A stretch of 64,000 nt of DNA. It comes from Pseudomonas aestuarii. GTDB lineage: Bacteria; Pseudomonadota; Gammaproteobacteria; Pseudomonadales; Pseudomonadaceae. Made by a program: the position numbers and the translations under genes. The notes under the pieces were generated by a model that saw only the letters and a program-made list of their open reading frames with translations, was not told the origin of the DNA and ran no database searches. Location: the NCBI RefSeq assembly GCF_027988105.1, contig NZ_JAQJZJ010000014.1:1-64000 (forward strand). The letters run 5' to 3'. This document shows, one piece after another, positions 16,525 through 25,441 of this stretch (the first letter of the stretch is position 1; each line of letters begins with the position of its first letter).

Positions 16525-17244
16525 CTAGTGCTGACGATGCAGCGAATGTGCGCGCTGGCGTCGGCGCCAGCCGGCCAGGCGCTGCTGCAGGGCCAGCAGG
16601 CTGTCCAGTTGCTGGCGGCGCGCCTTGCTGAACAGGATCAGGGCCAGCTCGGCGGTGACCAGGGCGTCGGCGCTGGCGTGATGGCGCTGCTGCGCCTGCA
16701 GGCCGAAATAGCCGGTCCAGTCGTCCAGGCCGCCGTGCGGGATCTTCGCCTGCGGGCAGAGCAGTGGCGCCAGTTCGGCGACATCGAAGAACTCGTGGCG
16801 TAGACGGTAGCCCAGGCTCTGCTTGAGGGCGCGGGCGAGCATGCGCTGGTCGAAACCGGCATGGAAGGCCAGCAGCGGGCTGTCGCCGAGGAACGCCATG
16901 AAATCCAGCAGGGCTTCGGCCGGCTCGATTCCGGCGGCGATGTCGCTGGGCGCCAGGCCGTGGATCAGCACGCTGGGGCCGACCTTGTGGTCGCGGCGCT
17001 GCAAGGTGCATTCGAACTGCTGGCCAAGGTCGATGGCGCCGCCTTCGATCACCACCGCGCCAATCGACAGCAGCTGGTCGCGCCTGGTGTCGAGGCCACT
17101 GGTTTCCAGGTCGAGGACCACCAGGCGCTGTTCGTGCAGCGGCCGGTGGTCGAGGGCGGCCGGCTCGGCCAGGCCGATGCGCCGGTCCAGTTGCGCTTCA
17201 AGCAGGGCGGGGCCGCGCCCCGTGAACCAGGTGAACTGACTCAT
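16525..17244 (-). CDS. DnaQ-like 3'-5' exonuclease
   Basis: 239 aa with a DEDDh exonuclease domain. The N-terminal ~45 residues are a non-catalytic leader. ExoI is VVLDLETSGLDTRRDQLLSIG (D and E of the active site), ExoII is LLAFHAGFDQRMLARAL with its Asp, and ExoIII is HHASADALVTAELAL with the final His and Asp. The ATG overlaps the TGA of the DUF294 gene (ATGA), so translation is coupled. It is not the polymerase III epsilon subunit, because the polymerase-binding tail is absent. The pairing with the cNMP/CBS/nucleotidyltransferase protein is conserved near DUF4212/SSS transporters, as far as I recall. Confidence 0.88.
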   Translation of the reverse strand: MSQFTWFTGRGPALLEAQLDRRIGLAEPAALDHRPLHEQRLVVLDLETSGLDTRRDQLLSIGAVVIEGGAIDLGQQFECTLQRRDHKVGPSVLIHGLAPSDIAAGIEPAEALLDFMAFLGDSPLLAFHAGFDQRMLARALKQSLGYRLRHEFFDVAELAPLLCPQAKIPHGGLDDWTGYFGLQAQQRHHASADALVTAELALILFSKARRQQLDSLLALQQRLAGWRRRQRAHSLHRQH

Positions 17245-19172
17245 AGCTGGTACCTCAGGGCCAGGCTGCTTTGCAGGCGCTGGGCCTGGCGGAAGGCCTC
17301 GCGCAGGATGCGCCGGTCGAGCTGGTTGAGGCTGTCGGGATCGATGCGGTTGGAGTAGGGCCGATCCTGCTGGGCTTGCAGCTGATGTTGCTGCATGCGC
17401 GTCTGCTGGATGAAGTGGTAGGCCTCTTCATAGGCCGCGCCATCGAGCGCTTCGATCACCCCCTTGGCGATCAGCTCGCGCAGGCGTTCCAGGGTGTTGC
17501 AGGCTTCGATGCCATGGGCCAGGGCGAGCAGGCGGGCGCCATCGACGAAGGGGGTCAGGCCCTGCACCTTGAGATCGAGGGTGTCCTTCTCGACGCCCTT
17601 GCGGGCCACCACGAAATCGCGGAAACGCCCAACCGGTGGGCGCTGGCGCAAGGCGTTCTCGGCCATCATGCGCTGGAACAGGCTGTTGCCCGCGACCTGC
17701 TTGAGCAGGCCCTGGCGCACCAGGTCACAGCCGTGGGGATCGCCCCAGACCACGCGCAGGTCGAAGTAGATGCTCGATCTGAGCAGGTTCTCCGGGGTCG
17801 CTTCATCGATAAAGCTGTTGAAGCGCCGCGTCCATTCGTGGCGCGACAGGCACAGCTCCGGGTTGCCAGCCATGATGTTGCCCTTGCACAGGGTAAAACC
17901 GCACAGGGCCAGGCGTTGGTTGATCTCGGCGGCCAGCGGCAGCAGGCGTCGGCGCATGTCGGCGGCGCTCACCGCGTCACTGGCCTCGAACAGGATGCCG
18001 TTGTCCTGGTCGGTGTGCAGGGTCTGTTCGCGGCGACCCTCGCTGCCGAAGCACAGCCAGGTGAAGGGCACGCCGGGATCGCCGAGGTCTTCAATGGTCA
18101 GTTCGATCACCCGGCACACGGTGTGGTCGTTGAACAGGGTGATGATGTGGGTGATCTGGGTCGAGCTGGCGCCGTGGGCGAGCATGCGCTCGACCAGTTG
18201 CTGGATATCGCTGCGCAGCGCGGCGAGGGTCGCGACCGTGCCGGCATGGCGGATGGTGCGGGCCAGATGAACCAGGTCGACCCGTTGCAGGGAGAACAGG
18301 TCGCGCTCGGAAACCACGCCGCACAGGCGCTCATGGTCGACCAGGCAGATGTGGGCGATATGCCGCTCGGTCATGGCGATTGCCGCCTCGAAGGCACTGG
18401 CCTCGGGCGGCAGGTAGAAGGGTTCGGGCGTCATCAGGCTGTCGATCGGCTGATCCAGCGAGTTGCCGTCGGCGATCACCCGGCGCAGGTCGCGCAGGGT
18501 GAAGATGCCCAGGGGTTTGTGCGCCGGATCGACGATGACGATGCTGCCGACGTGCTGTTCGTGCATCAGTTGCACGGCCTGGCGCAGCGGTGTGGTGGGC
18601 GGGCAACTGATCGGCTGGCGCATGGCCAGTTCACCCAGGCGGGTATCCAGCGAATACTGCGCGCCGAGGCTTTCCACCGCACGCATCTGCACCTGCTGGT
18701 TGACCTGGTCGAGCAGGCTGCTGACCCCGCGCAGGGCAAAGTCGCGAAACGGGTTGGACAGCGCGAACAGCTTGACGAAGGCCTGCTTGCTCAGCAGCAG
18801 GCAGAAGGTGTCTTCGGCGGCCAGGTGTTCGGTGCGGGTGGCGCGGTCGCCAATCAGCGCCGCCAGCGGAAAGCATTCACCGCTGGTGATCTCGAAGGTG
18901 GTTTCCGTGCCGCGCTTGGCCGAGTGCGGGCGCTCGCCATGCACATGGCCCTGCTTGACGATGTAGAAGTAGTCGACCGGCCCGTCGGCCGGCTTGATGA
19001 TGGTCTCGCCTGCGCTGTAGAAGCGCAGCTGGCAGTTTTCCACCAGGTAGGCCAGGTGGGCCATGTCCATCTGGTTGAACGGGGGGTATTTCTGCAGGAA
19101 CTCCACGGTGCCGTGGATGTTCTGCAGCACTGCTGTCTTGCCCGCCTGGGTGTAAGCGTCCGATTTGCTCAT
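17241..19172 (-). CDS. cNMP-binding/CBS/DUF294 nucleotidyltransferase protein
   Basis: A 643-aa multidomain cytoplasmic protein. A cyclic-nucleotide-binding fold occupies about 25-140 (FYSAGETIIKPADGPVDYFY). A CBS pair follows at about 175-295 (HEQHVGSIVIVDPAHKPLGI and HIAHICLVDHERLCGVVSERDL). The DUF294 nucleotidyltransferase domain has CFGSEGRREQTLHTDQDNGI, where GS-GRREQ and the D-Q-DN acidic pair resemble GlnD and polymerase-beta nucleotidyltransferases. The DUF294 C-terminal helical domain ends at about 630. It starts ATG 19172 with GAGG nine bases upstream and is followed by the coupled exonuclease. Ligands and target are unknown; a signalling role in carboxylate uptake is inference. 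Confidence 0.9.
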   Translation of the reverse strand: MSKSDAYTQAGKTAVLQNIHGTVEFLQKYPPFNQMDMAHLAYLVENCQLRFYSAGETIIKPADGPVDYFYIVKQGHVHGERPHSAKRGTETTFEITSGECFPLAALIGDRATRTEHLAAEDTFCLLLSKQAFVKLFALSNPFRDFALRGVSSLLDQVNQQVQMRAVESLGAQYSLDTRLGELAMRQPISCPPTTPLRQAVQLMHEQHVGSIVIVDPAHKPLGIFTLRDLRRVIADGNSLDQPIDSLMTPEPFYLPPEASAFEAAIAMTERHIAHICLVDHERLCGVVSERDLFSLQRVDLVHLARTIRHAGTVATLAALRSDIQQLVERMLAHGASSTQITHIITLFNDHTVCRVIELTIEDLGDPGVPFTWLCFGSEGRREQTLHTDQDNGILFEASDAVSAADMRRRLLPLAAEINQRLALCGFTLCKGNIMAGNPELCLSRHEWTRRFNSFIDEATPENLLRSSIYFDLRVVWGDPHGCDLVRQGLLKQVAGNSLFQRMMAENALRQRPPVGRFRDFVVARKGVEKDTLDLKVQGLTPFVDGARLLALAHGIEACNTLERLRELIAKGVIEALDGAAYEEAYHFIQQTRMQQHQLQAQQDRPYSNRIDPDSLNQLDRRILREAFRQAQRLQSSLALRYQL

Positions 19173-19352
19173 GCCGCGCGGCCTCGAAGCAACTGTGAAT
19201 GACTATGGTCGGCCGCAATGGCCAGGGTGCCCATTGGACGTAAGTCTAGTCGTTGTCGCCTGACGCACCCGCAGGGCCTGGACTGTCTCGCTGTACAGGC
19301 GCCGGGTTCGCGGCAACACTGCATTCTCTCTATCGACAACAAGGACATTGCC

Positions 19353-20102
19353 ATGGCGCAACCGTTGCTGATCATCGGCTCCTACCTGTCACCCTATGTG
19401 CGCAAGGCCCTGGTGTTGCTGGAACTGAAAGCCGTGGCCTATGAAGTCGACCCCATCGTGCCCTTCTACGGCGACGACGAGTTCGCCCGCCTCAGCCCGC
19501 TGCGGCAGATTCCGGTGCTGGTGGATGGCGACCTGGTGCTCAACGACTCTTCGGTGATCTGCCAGTACCTGGAGGAGCGCTACCCCGAGCCGCGCCTGTA
19601 CCCGGCGGACCTGGCCCAGCGTGCGCAGGCCCGCTGGCTGGAGGAGTACGCCGACAGCCGCATGGGCCAGGTGGTCATCTGGCAGCTGTTTAACCAGCTG
19701 GTGATCGGCCGCGCGGTCTGGGGTCGCGAGCCGGACCAGGCGCTGCTGCAGAAGACCTACGACGAGGACCTGCCGGCCATCTTCGACTATCTGGAGGCCC
19801 GGCTGCCGGCTCACGGCTGGCTGTTCGGCGAGATGTCGATCGCCGACATTGCCATCGCCTGCTTCATGCGCAACGCCCAGTTCGCCCGCTACCGCATCGA
19901 CGCCGCGCGCTGGCCGAAGCTGGCCGCGTTGGTCGATACGGCCCTGGCGCTGCCGCCCTTTGCTCGCCTCGGCGCCTACGAGATGATCGCCGCGCGCACG
20001 CCCATCGCCGAACAGCGCGAGGCCCTGCGCCAGGCCGGCGCGCCAATCAGCTCACGCAGCCATTTCCGCGCCCAGCCGGTACTGGGGCCGATGAGTCGCT
20101 GA
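19353..20102 (+). CDS. Glutathione S-transferase family protein
   Basis: 249 aa. The thioredoxin-fold N-terminus LLIIGSYLSPYVRKALVLLE leads to LSPLRQIPVLVDGDLVLNDS with the cis-Pro and the glutathione-binding ND-S. Residues from about 85 form the helical domain, with LFGEMSIADIAIACFMRNAQ as the N-capping box. The last 40 residues extend beyond a typical GST. ATG 19353 is favoured; upstream residues in the same frame are not GST-like. Divergent from the DUF294 gene. Followed by a strong bidirectional terminator. Substrate unknown. Confidence 0.88.
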   Translation: MAQPLLIIGSYLSPYVRKALVLLELKAVAYEVDPIVPFYGDDEFARLSPLRQIPVLVDGDLVLNDSSVICQYLEERYPEPRLYPADLAQRAQARWLEEYADSRMGQVVIWQLFNQLVIGRAVWGREPDQALLQKTYDEDLPAIFDYLEARLPAHGWLFGEMSIADIAIACFMRNAQFARYRIDAARWPKLAALVDTALALPPFARLGAYEMIAARTPIAEQREALRQAGAPISSRSHFRAQPVLGPMSR

Positions 20103-20186
20103 CCCCCGTCAGCGACCCGTCAGCTGTAGCCGGGCGGCTCCTCGCCAGCACTGCGCACGCCGCAGTCGAACCGGTTACGCGCCCAT

Positions 20187-20215
20187 AAAAAAACCGCCCC
20201 GGAGGGCGGTTTTTT
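20187..20215. terminator. Bidirectional terminator between a GST gene and glcB
   Basis: AAAAAAACCGCCC and GGGCGGTTTTTT form a strong stem with loop CGGA, with A-run and T-run on either side. It serves both convergent genes. Confidence 0.92.
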
Positions 20216-20233
20216 CAATGCGGCAACTGCGGA

Positions 20234-22411
20234 TTACAGGCCGTTCTTGGCCTTGAATTCGCGGCGACGGCGGTGCAGTACCGGCTCGGTGTAGCCGTTG
20301 GGCTGCTTGGTGCCTTCGACCACCAGTTCCAGGGCGGCCTGGAAGGCGATGTTGCTGTCGAAGTCCGGAGCCAGCGGACGGTACAGCGGGTCGCTGGCGT
20401 TCTGCCGATCGACCACCGGCGCCATGCGCTTGAGGCTCTCGACCACCTGCTCCTGGCTGACTACGCCGTGGCGCAGCCAGTTGGCCATGTGCTGGCTGGA
20501 GATGCGCAGGGTGGCGCGGTCTTCCATCAGGCCGATGTCGTTGATGTCCGGCACCTTGGAGCAGCCGACACCCTGGTCGATCCAGCGCACCACGTAGCCG
20601 AGGATGCCCTGCGAGTTGTTGTCCAGTTCGTTCTGGATTTCCTCGGGCGTCCAGTTGGTCTCGGCGGCCAGCGGAATGCTGAGGATGTCGTCCAGCGCCG
20701 CCGGCGCACGTTTGGTCAGTTCGGCCTGACGGGCGAACACGTCGACCTGGTGGTAGTGCAGCACGTGCAGGGCGGCGGCAGTCGGCGAGGGGACCCAGGC
20801 GGTATTGGCGCCGGCCAGCGGGTGGGCGATCTTCTGTTCGAGCATCGCCGCCATCAGGTCGGGCATGGCCCACATGCCCTTGCCGATCTGCGCACGACCC
20901 TGCAGGCCGCAGGCCAGGCCGGCGTCGACGTTGTTGTCTTCGTAGGCGGCGATCCACTTCTGGCTCTTCATGGCGGCTTTGCGCACCATGGCGCCGGCTT
21001 CCATCGAGGTGTGGATCTCGTCGCCGGTGCGGTCGAGGAAACCGGTGTTGATGAACACCACGCGCTCGCTGGCCGCCTTGATGCAGGCCTTGAGGTTGAC
21101 CGTGGTGCGCCGCTCTTCGTCCATGATGCCGACTTTCAGGGTGTTGCGCGGCAGGTTGAGCACGTCCTCGACGCGGCCGAACAGTTCGCTGGTGAAGGCG
21201 ACTTCTTCCGGGCCGTGCATCTTCGGCTTGACGATGTAGATCGAACCGGTGCGGGTGTTCTTGCGGTTGGTGTTGCCATTCAGGTTGTGGATGGCGATCA
21301 GGCTGGTCAGCAGACCGTCCATGATGCCTTCCGGAACCTCGAAGCCCTGACTGTCGACGATGGCGTCGATGGTCATCAGGTGACCGACGTTGCGGATGAA
21401 CAGCAGGCTGCGCCCGTGCAGGGTCAGTTCGCCGCCATCGACCTGGGTGTAGACCCGGTCCGGGTTCATGGTGCGGGTAAAGGTCTGGCCAGCCTTGGAC
21501 ACGCTCTCGGCCAGGTCGCCTTTCATCAGGCCCAGCCAGTTGCGGTAAACCACCACCTTGTCATCGGCATCGACGGCGGCGATCGAGTCTTCGCAGTCCA
21601 TGATGGTGGTCAGCGCGGCTTCCATCAGCAGGTCTTTGACCCCGGCTGGGTCGGTCTGGCCGATCGGGGTGCTGGCGTCGATCTGGATTTCGAAGTGCAG
21701 GCCATTGTGCTTGAGCAGCACGGCGATCGGCGCCTGGGCATCGCCCTGGAAGCCGGCCAGTTGGCCGTCGTCGAGCAGGCCGCTGTTGCTGCCGCCCTTG
21801 AGGCTGACCAGCAGTTTGCCGGCTTCGATGCGGTAGCCGGTGGCGTCGACGTGGGAGCCGGCGGCCAGCGGGGCAGCCTGGTCGAGGAAGGCGCGGGCGA
21901 AGGCGATGACCTTGTCACCGCGCACCTTGTTGTAACCCTTGCCTTTCTCGGCGCCGCCTTCTGCGGAAATTACGTCGGTGCCGTAGAGGGCATCGTACAG
22001 CGAGCCCCAGCGGGCGTTGGAAGCGTTGAGGGCGAAGCGTGCGTTCATCACCGGCACCACCAGCTGCGGGCCGGCCAGACGGGCGATTTCTTCGTCGACG
22101 TTCTCGGTGCTGGCCTGGAAGTCGGCCGGCTGCGGCAGCAGGTAGCCGATTTCCTCGAGGAAGGCTTTGTAAGCCACTGCATCGTGGGCCTGACCGGCGC
22201 GGGCCTGGTGCCAGCTGTCGATCTGCGCCTGGATCGCGTCGCGCTTGACCAGCAGGGCACGGTTTTTCGGGGCCAGTTCGTTGATCACGGCTTCGGCGCC
22301 GGACCAGAACTTGTCGGCAGCGATGCCGGTACCAGGGATGGCTTCGTTGTTCACGAAGTCGAACAGCACTTTGGCGACCTGCAGGCCACCTACTTGAACG
22401 CGATCAGTCAT
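20234..22411 (-). CDS. glcB: Malate synthase G
   Basis: 725 aa, the normal length for malate synthase G. It condenses glyoxylate with acetyl-CoA to malate in the cytosol (glyoxylate bypass and glycolate use). It opens VGGLQVAKVLFDFVNNEAIP. Diagnostic segments are GLKLMEAALTTIMDCEDS-type sequence (LLMEAALTTIMDCEDSIAAV), FIRNVGHLMTIDAIV, VGIMDEERRTTVNLKACI with the catalytic-loop Arg and Glu, and MWAMPDLMAAMLEQKI. The true start is taken at 22411 because GAGG lies ten bases upstream and the family begins there; the frame is open 29 codons further. Monocistronic, terminator at 20187-20215. Confidence 0.96.
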   Translation of the reverse strand: MTDRVQVGGLQVAKVLFDFVNNEAIPGTGIAADKFWSGAEAVINELAPKNRALLVKRDAIQAQIDSWHQARAGQAHDAVAYKAFLEEIGYLLPQPADFQASTENVDEEIARLAGPQLVVPVMNARFALNASNARWGSLYDALYGTDVISAEGGAEKGKGYNKVRGDKVIAFARAFLDQAAPLAAGSHVDATGYRIEAGKLLVSLKGGSNSGLLDDGQLAGFQGDAQAPIAVLLKHNGLHFEIQIDASTPIGQTDPAGVKDLLMEAALTTIMDCEDSIAAVDADDKVVVYRNWLGLMKGDLAESVSKAGQTFTRTMNPDRVYTQVDGGELTLHGRSLLFIRNVGHLMTIDAIVDSQGFEVPEGIMDGLLTSLIAIHNLNGNTNRKNTRTGSIYIVKPKMHGPEEVAFTSELFGRVEDVLNLPRNTLKVGIMDEERRTTVNLKACIKAASERVVFINTGFLDRTGDEIHTSMEAGAMVRKAAMKSQKWIAAYEDNNVDAGLACGLQGRAQIGKGMWAMPDLMAAMLEQKIAHPLAGANTAWVPSPTAAALHVLHYHQVDVFARQAELTKRAPAALDDILSIPLAAETNWTPEEIQNELDNNSQGILGYVVRWIDQGVGCSKVPDINDIGLMEDRATLRISSQHMANWLRHGVVSQEQVVESLKRMAPVVDRQNASDPLYRPLAPDFDSNIAFQAALELVVEGTKQPNGYTEPVLHRRRREFKAKNGL

Positions 22412-22775
22412 CACTTGCCTCACTCTGCTCAGCTCTTCAGCTCTACTCGATAGCCGCTTCGGACCGGGGAAAAAGTCTTGTAGTCCAAGGCGCGGCATAC
22501 TACATCAAGATTCTTGGAAAATCAGTGGGTGCGCGTCGTTGTACGACCAAGAGACGCTTTGCAGTCACGGTGAGGACGTTATGTTCTCAAAAACGGCAAT
22601 TATTGTTTCATAAAAATATTAAACCCGTACACATTAATCACACCAAGCCTTGCGCTGCCTGCTCGTCGGGCTGCCTATACTGCGGCGACCGTGGTAGAAG
22701 GTTGTGGTACTGACTTGCCGAACGCACACGCCAGCAGGGGTGTGGTGCGATCTGGGTGAGCGGAGGAATGGAGCT
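22412..22775. other. Divergent promoter region, glcB and GNAT gene
   Basis: 364 bases without a gene. The middle (about 22580-22650) is AT-rich against the genome background (AATTATTGTTTCATAAAAAT), so it probably carries promoters for both flanking genes. No named operator was identified. Confidence 0.45.
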
Positions 22776-23237
22776 ATGCACATACACGCGGCCAGTTCGG
22801 CCGACCTCGACGATCTGACCCGGTTGTTTGCCGGCTACTTGCAGTTCTATCGGGAGGACAAGCCGCTGGCTGCGATCCGGGTGTTTCTGGCGGCGCGCCT
22901 GAGCCGAGGCGACTCGGTGCTGTTTCTGGCGCGTGACTCACAGGACAGGGCGCTTGGCTTCGTCCAGCTCTACCCGTTTCAGGCTTCGCTGGCGCTGCAA
23001 CCGGCCTGGCTGTTGAGCGACCTCTATGTCAGCGAAGTCGCCAGGCGTCAGGGGCTTGGCGCAGCGCTGATGAACAGCGCCCGCCGCCATGCCGAATCAA
23101 CCGGCGCCTGTGGTTTGCAGTTGCAGACGGCAAAGAGCAATCTGGCCGGGCAGGCGCTGTACGAGCGGCTCGGCTATGTGCGCGACGAGCTGTTCCATAC
23201 CTACTGGCTGGAATTATCGCCGCCAGACGGCGACTGA
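22776..23237 (+). CDS. GNAT family N-acetyltransferase
   Basis: 153 aa with the GNAT fold. The acetyl-CoA-binding motif A is WLLSDLYVSEVARRQGLGAA, with the Q/R-x-x-G-x-G/A loop as RRQGLGAALM, and motif B is CGLQLQTAKSNLAGQALYER. The ATG at 22776 follows GGAGGA at eight bases; the longer frame from 22704 is unsupported. Substrate cannot be told from sequence. It lies 68 bases before gcvR in the same direction and may be co-transcribed. Confidence 0.85.
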   Translation: MHIHAASSADLDDLTRLFAGYLQFYREDKPLAAIRVFLAARLSRGDSVLFLARDSQDRALGFVQLYPFQASLALQPAWLLSDLYVSEVARRQGLGAALMNSARRHAESTGACGLQLQTAKSNLAGQALYERLGYVRDELFHTYWLELSPPDGD

Positions 23238-23305
23238 ACACGGAGCCGCTGCCGTGCGCGCGGTTCTCCCTTAGCTGATTGCTGAACCACAACGAGGGGC
23301 TTGTC

Positions 23306-23824
23306 ATGGATCATCTGGTACTAACCGTCATCGCCAAGGATCAACCGGGGCTGGTCGAGCGTCTCGCCCAGTGCGTGGCCGACCACGGCGGCAATTGGCA
23401 GGAGAGTCGCATGTCGCGCATGGCCGGCCAGTTCGCCGGGATTCTGCGCGTCGCGGTGCCGGCCAAGGCCCACGCCGAACTGGTCGAAGCGCTGCTGGGG
23501 CTCAGTGCCGAGGGTATCCGCGTGCTCCTGGAGCAAGGTGGCGCCGAACCTTCCGGTGGCTGGAAGCCGATTCATCTCGACCTGATCGGCAATGACCGCC
23601 CGGGCATCATCCGCGATATCACCCGCTTGCTCGCTGAACACGGGGTCAACCTGGAAAGCCTGATCACCGAAGTGACGCCGGCGCCCATGAGCAGCGAGTT
23701 GCTGTTCCATGCCGAAGCGCAGCTGGCGGTGCCACAGGAGTTATCCCTGGATGTGTTGCAGGCCAAGCTGGAAACCCTCGCCGATGACCTGATGGTGGAG
23801 CTCAATCTGCGTACCGATGCCTGA
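23306..23824 (+). CDS. gcvR: Glycine cleavage system transcriptional repressor GcvR
   Basis: 172 aa built of two ACT domains: about 1-85 (LVLTVIAKDQPGLVERLAQC) and about 88-172 (IHLDLIGNDRPGIIRDITRL, followed by NLESLITEVTPAPMS). This two-ACT architecture without a DNA-binding domain matches GcvR, which in enterics binds glycine and antagonises GcvA. ATG 23306 follows GAGGGG. The neighbourhood glcB, GNAT, gcvR, rarD is typical of pseudomonads. An unannotated ACT-domain sensor with another partner is the alternative, since no gcvA is in the window. Confidence 0.85.
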   Translation: MDHLVLTVIAKDQPGLVERLAQCVADHGGNWQESRMSRMAGQFAGILRVAVPAKAHAELVEALLGLSAEGIRVLLEQGGAEPSGGWKPIHLDLIGNDRPGIIRDITRLLAEHGVNLESLITEVTPAPMSSELLFHAEAQLAVPQELSLDVLQAKLETLADDLMVELNLRTDA

Positions 23825-24160
23825 GCGCGGCTGCAATCACGCTCGCCGACGGCGCTCGAGATGTGCACAACCGGCCTGTGGACGGGGCTGCACATATCCC
23901 CAGCTGGCGTGGGTATCGCTGTGGATAAGCTGGGGAGCCCCGGCTGTCCTGCTAGTCTCCCGCGACTCTCCGGGAGTTGGTTGAAAAAGCAGCTATTTCA
24001 ATAACTTGTGCACACAGGCCGGGGATGCTTCTGTGGATAAGGTTGGGATGGATGGCTGCAGCCCAGGCGCGCCGGGGCGTACGCCGGGCTGGTTGTTTTT
24101 TGTGCAGCCGCTGGCGCGGGGGTTGGGAGGGACGGACGCGTCCGCCCCCTCCGGCGGACC
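23825..24160. other. Intergenic cluster of DnaA-box-like 9-mers
   Basis: A 336-base gap between convergent gcvR and rarD. It has two perfect consensus DnaA boxes, TGTGGATAA at 23920-23928 and 24032-24040 (reverse of TTATCCACA), and two near boxes, TGTGCACAA at 23862-23870 and TTGTGCACA at 24006-24014. A fifth partial one, TGTGGACGG, is at 23877. TTGAAA and TTTCAA form an inverted pair at 23981-24001. The DnaA reading is inference from motif density. There is no gene here. Confidence 0.55.
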
Positions 24161-25048
24161 TCAGCCGCGCTTGCGCAGGGTCAGCCAGGCATCGACGCTG
24201 TAGAGCGCCAGGCCGGCCCAGATGCAGATAAAGGCCAGCAGCTTGCTCGGATCGAAGCGCTCACCGAAGACCGCGACCGCCAGGATCAGCACCAGGGTCG
24301 GTGCGATGTATTGCAGAAAGCCCAGGGTGGCGTAGGGCAGGTGGCGCGCGGCGGCGTTGAAGCACACCAGTGGGATCAGGGTGATGGGCCCGGCCGCGAT
24401 CAACCAGAGGGCCTCGGGGGTGCTCCAGAATTCGCCCTGGCTGCTCATGGCGGCCGGATTCCAGAGCAGCCAGCCGATCGTCAGTGGCAACAGCAGCCAG
24501 GTTTCCGCCACCAGACCGGGTAGCGCGGCGACCGGCGCCTGTTTGCGGATAAGGCCATAGAAACCGAAGGTCAGCGCCAGCACCAGCGACACCCAGGGCA
24601 GGCTGCCGAGCTGCCACACCTGCTGCGCCACGCCTGCGGCGGCCAGGCCGACTGCCAGCCATTGCAGGCGGCGCAGGCGTTCGCCGAGCAACAGCAGGCC
24701 AAGCAGCACATTGATCAGCGGGTTGATGTAGTAGCCGAGTGCGGCCTCGAGCATGCGTTCGTGGTTCACCGCCCAGACATACACCAGCCAGTTGCTGGCG
24801 ATCAGCAGGCCGCTCAGCGCCAGTACCGCCAGACGCTTGGGGTTGGCGCGCAGCTCGCGCAGCCAGCCCGGGTGTTTCCAGACCAGCAACAGTGCGGCAC
24901 CGAAGACCGCCGACCAGAGCGCGCGGTGGACGATGATTTCCAGTGAGGGGACATTCTGGATGGCTTTGAAATAGAGCGGGAACAGGCCCCAGATGACGTA
25001 GGCGGTCAGGCCGAGAATGTACCCGCGGCGCGGGTTGACGGTGGCCAT
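24161..25048 (-). CDS. rarD: EamA family transporter RarD
   Basis: 295 aa with ten predicted membrane helices in two EamA repeats. RarD-specific features are GYILGLTAYVIWGLFPLYFK, PSLEIIVHRALWSAVFG, NWLVYVWAVNHERMLEAALG, YYINPLINVLLGLLLLGERL and LQYIAPTLVLILAVAVFGE. AAGG precedes the ATG at 25048. It is an inner-membrane drug/metabolite-superfamily permease. The name comes from chloramphenicol sensitivity in E. coli; the natural substrate is unknown. Single-gene unit facing gcvR. Confidence 0.9.
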   Translation of the reverse strand: MATVNPRRGYILGLTAYVIWGLFPLYFKAIQNVPSLEIIVHRALWSAVFGAALLLVWKHPGWLRELRANPKRLAVLALSGLLIASNWLVYVWAVNHERMLEAALGYYINPLINVLLGLLLLGERLRRLQWLAVGLAAAGVAQQVWQLGSLPWVSLVLALTFGFYGLIRKQAPVAALPGLVAETWLLLPLTIGWLLWNPAAMSSQGEFWSTPEALWLIAAGPITLIPLVCFNAAARHLPYATLGFLQYIAPTLVLILAVAVFGERFDPSKLLAFICIWAGLALYSVDAWLTLRKRG

Positions 25049-25441
25049 GCAGAATCCTTGCTTAGGCGGCTAACGAAAGCCCTGGATTCTAGTCGTGCGG
25101 CGCGACACTTGTCTGCAGGTTCAGGTTTTTCCTGTCAGGGGAAACGCTGATTGGCGTAACACAGGCGTTACGGCCCTGGGCCCTGTGGGCATGGGCGCAG
25201 TCCGCCGCCTTGTAGGGCGGCTGAGGCTTTATCCATCCACCACGCGCGATGGTGGATGAAAAGGACGTCTTCCAGCCTGGCCAGCTTTACCGCCGCCCAG
25301 ACTCCATGTTCCGCTGCAACCCCCGACTGACCTGGCCCGGGCCGGCACAAGCCGCGCTGACGGCGTGCGTCCAGTCTGATCGCTGAACCCTGGCGGGCCA
25401 GGCCCTATTGCGTTCGCGGGTCGCTTGCCGTTGCCCCTCGA
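25049..25441. other. Intergenic region with extragenic repeats
   Basis: 393 bases between rarD and the kinase gene, both on the minus strand. It holds the palindrome CGTAAC-acaggc-GTTACG (about 25155-25172) and a GTAGGGCGG element described separately at 25212-25260. No gene or clear operator seen. Confidence 0.45.
25212..25260. repeat. Extragenic palindromic repeat copy
   Basis: Starts GTAGGGCGGCTGAGGC and contains ATCCACCA (25235-25242) and TGGTGGAT (25250-25257) as a perfect stem. Belongs to the same GTAGG...GTGGAT/CCACC family seen near creB, bioF, the acyl-CoA dehydrogenases and dctP. Confidence 0.6.

Noticed and set aside
17271..19202. 643-codon open frame antisense to the nucleotidyltransferase gene
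   Set aside because: Typical high-GC antisense shadow: it lies opposite a well-supported multidomain gene, and its translation has no domain motifs.
20273..22453. 726-codon open frame antisense to glcB
   Set aside because: The opposite strand encodes full-length malate synthase G with all motifs. The antisense translation is V/G/H-rich and lacks a plausible start.
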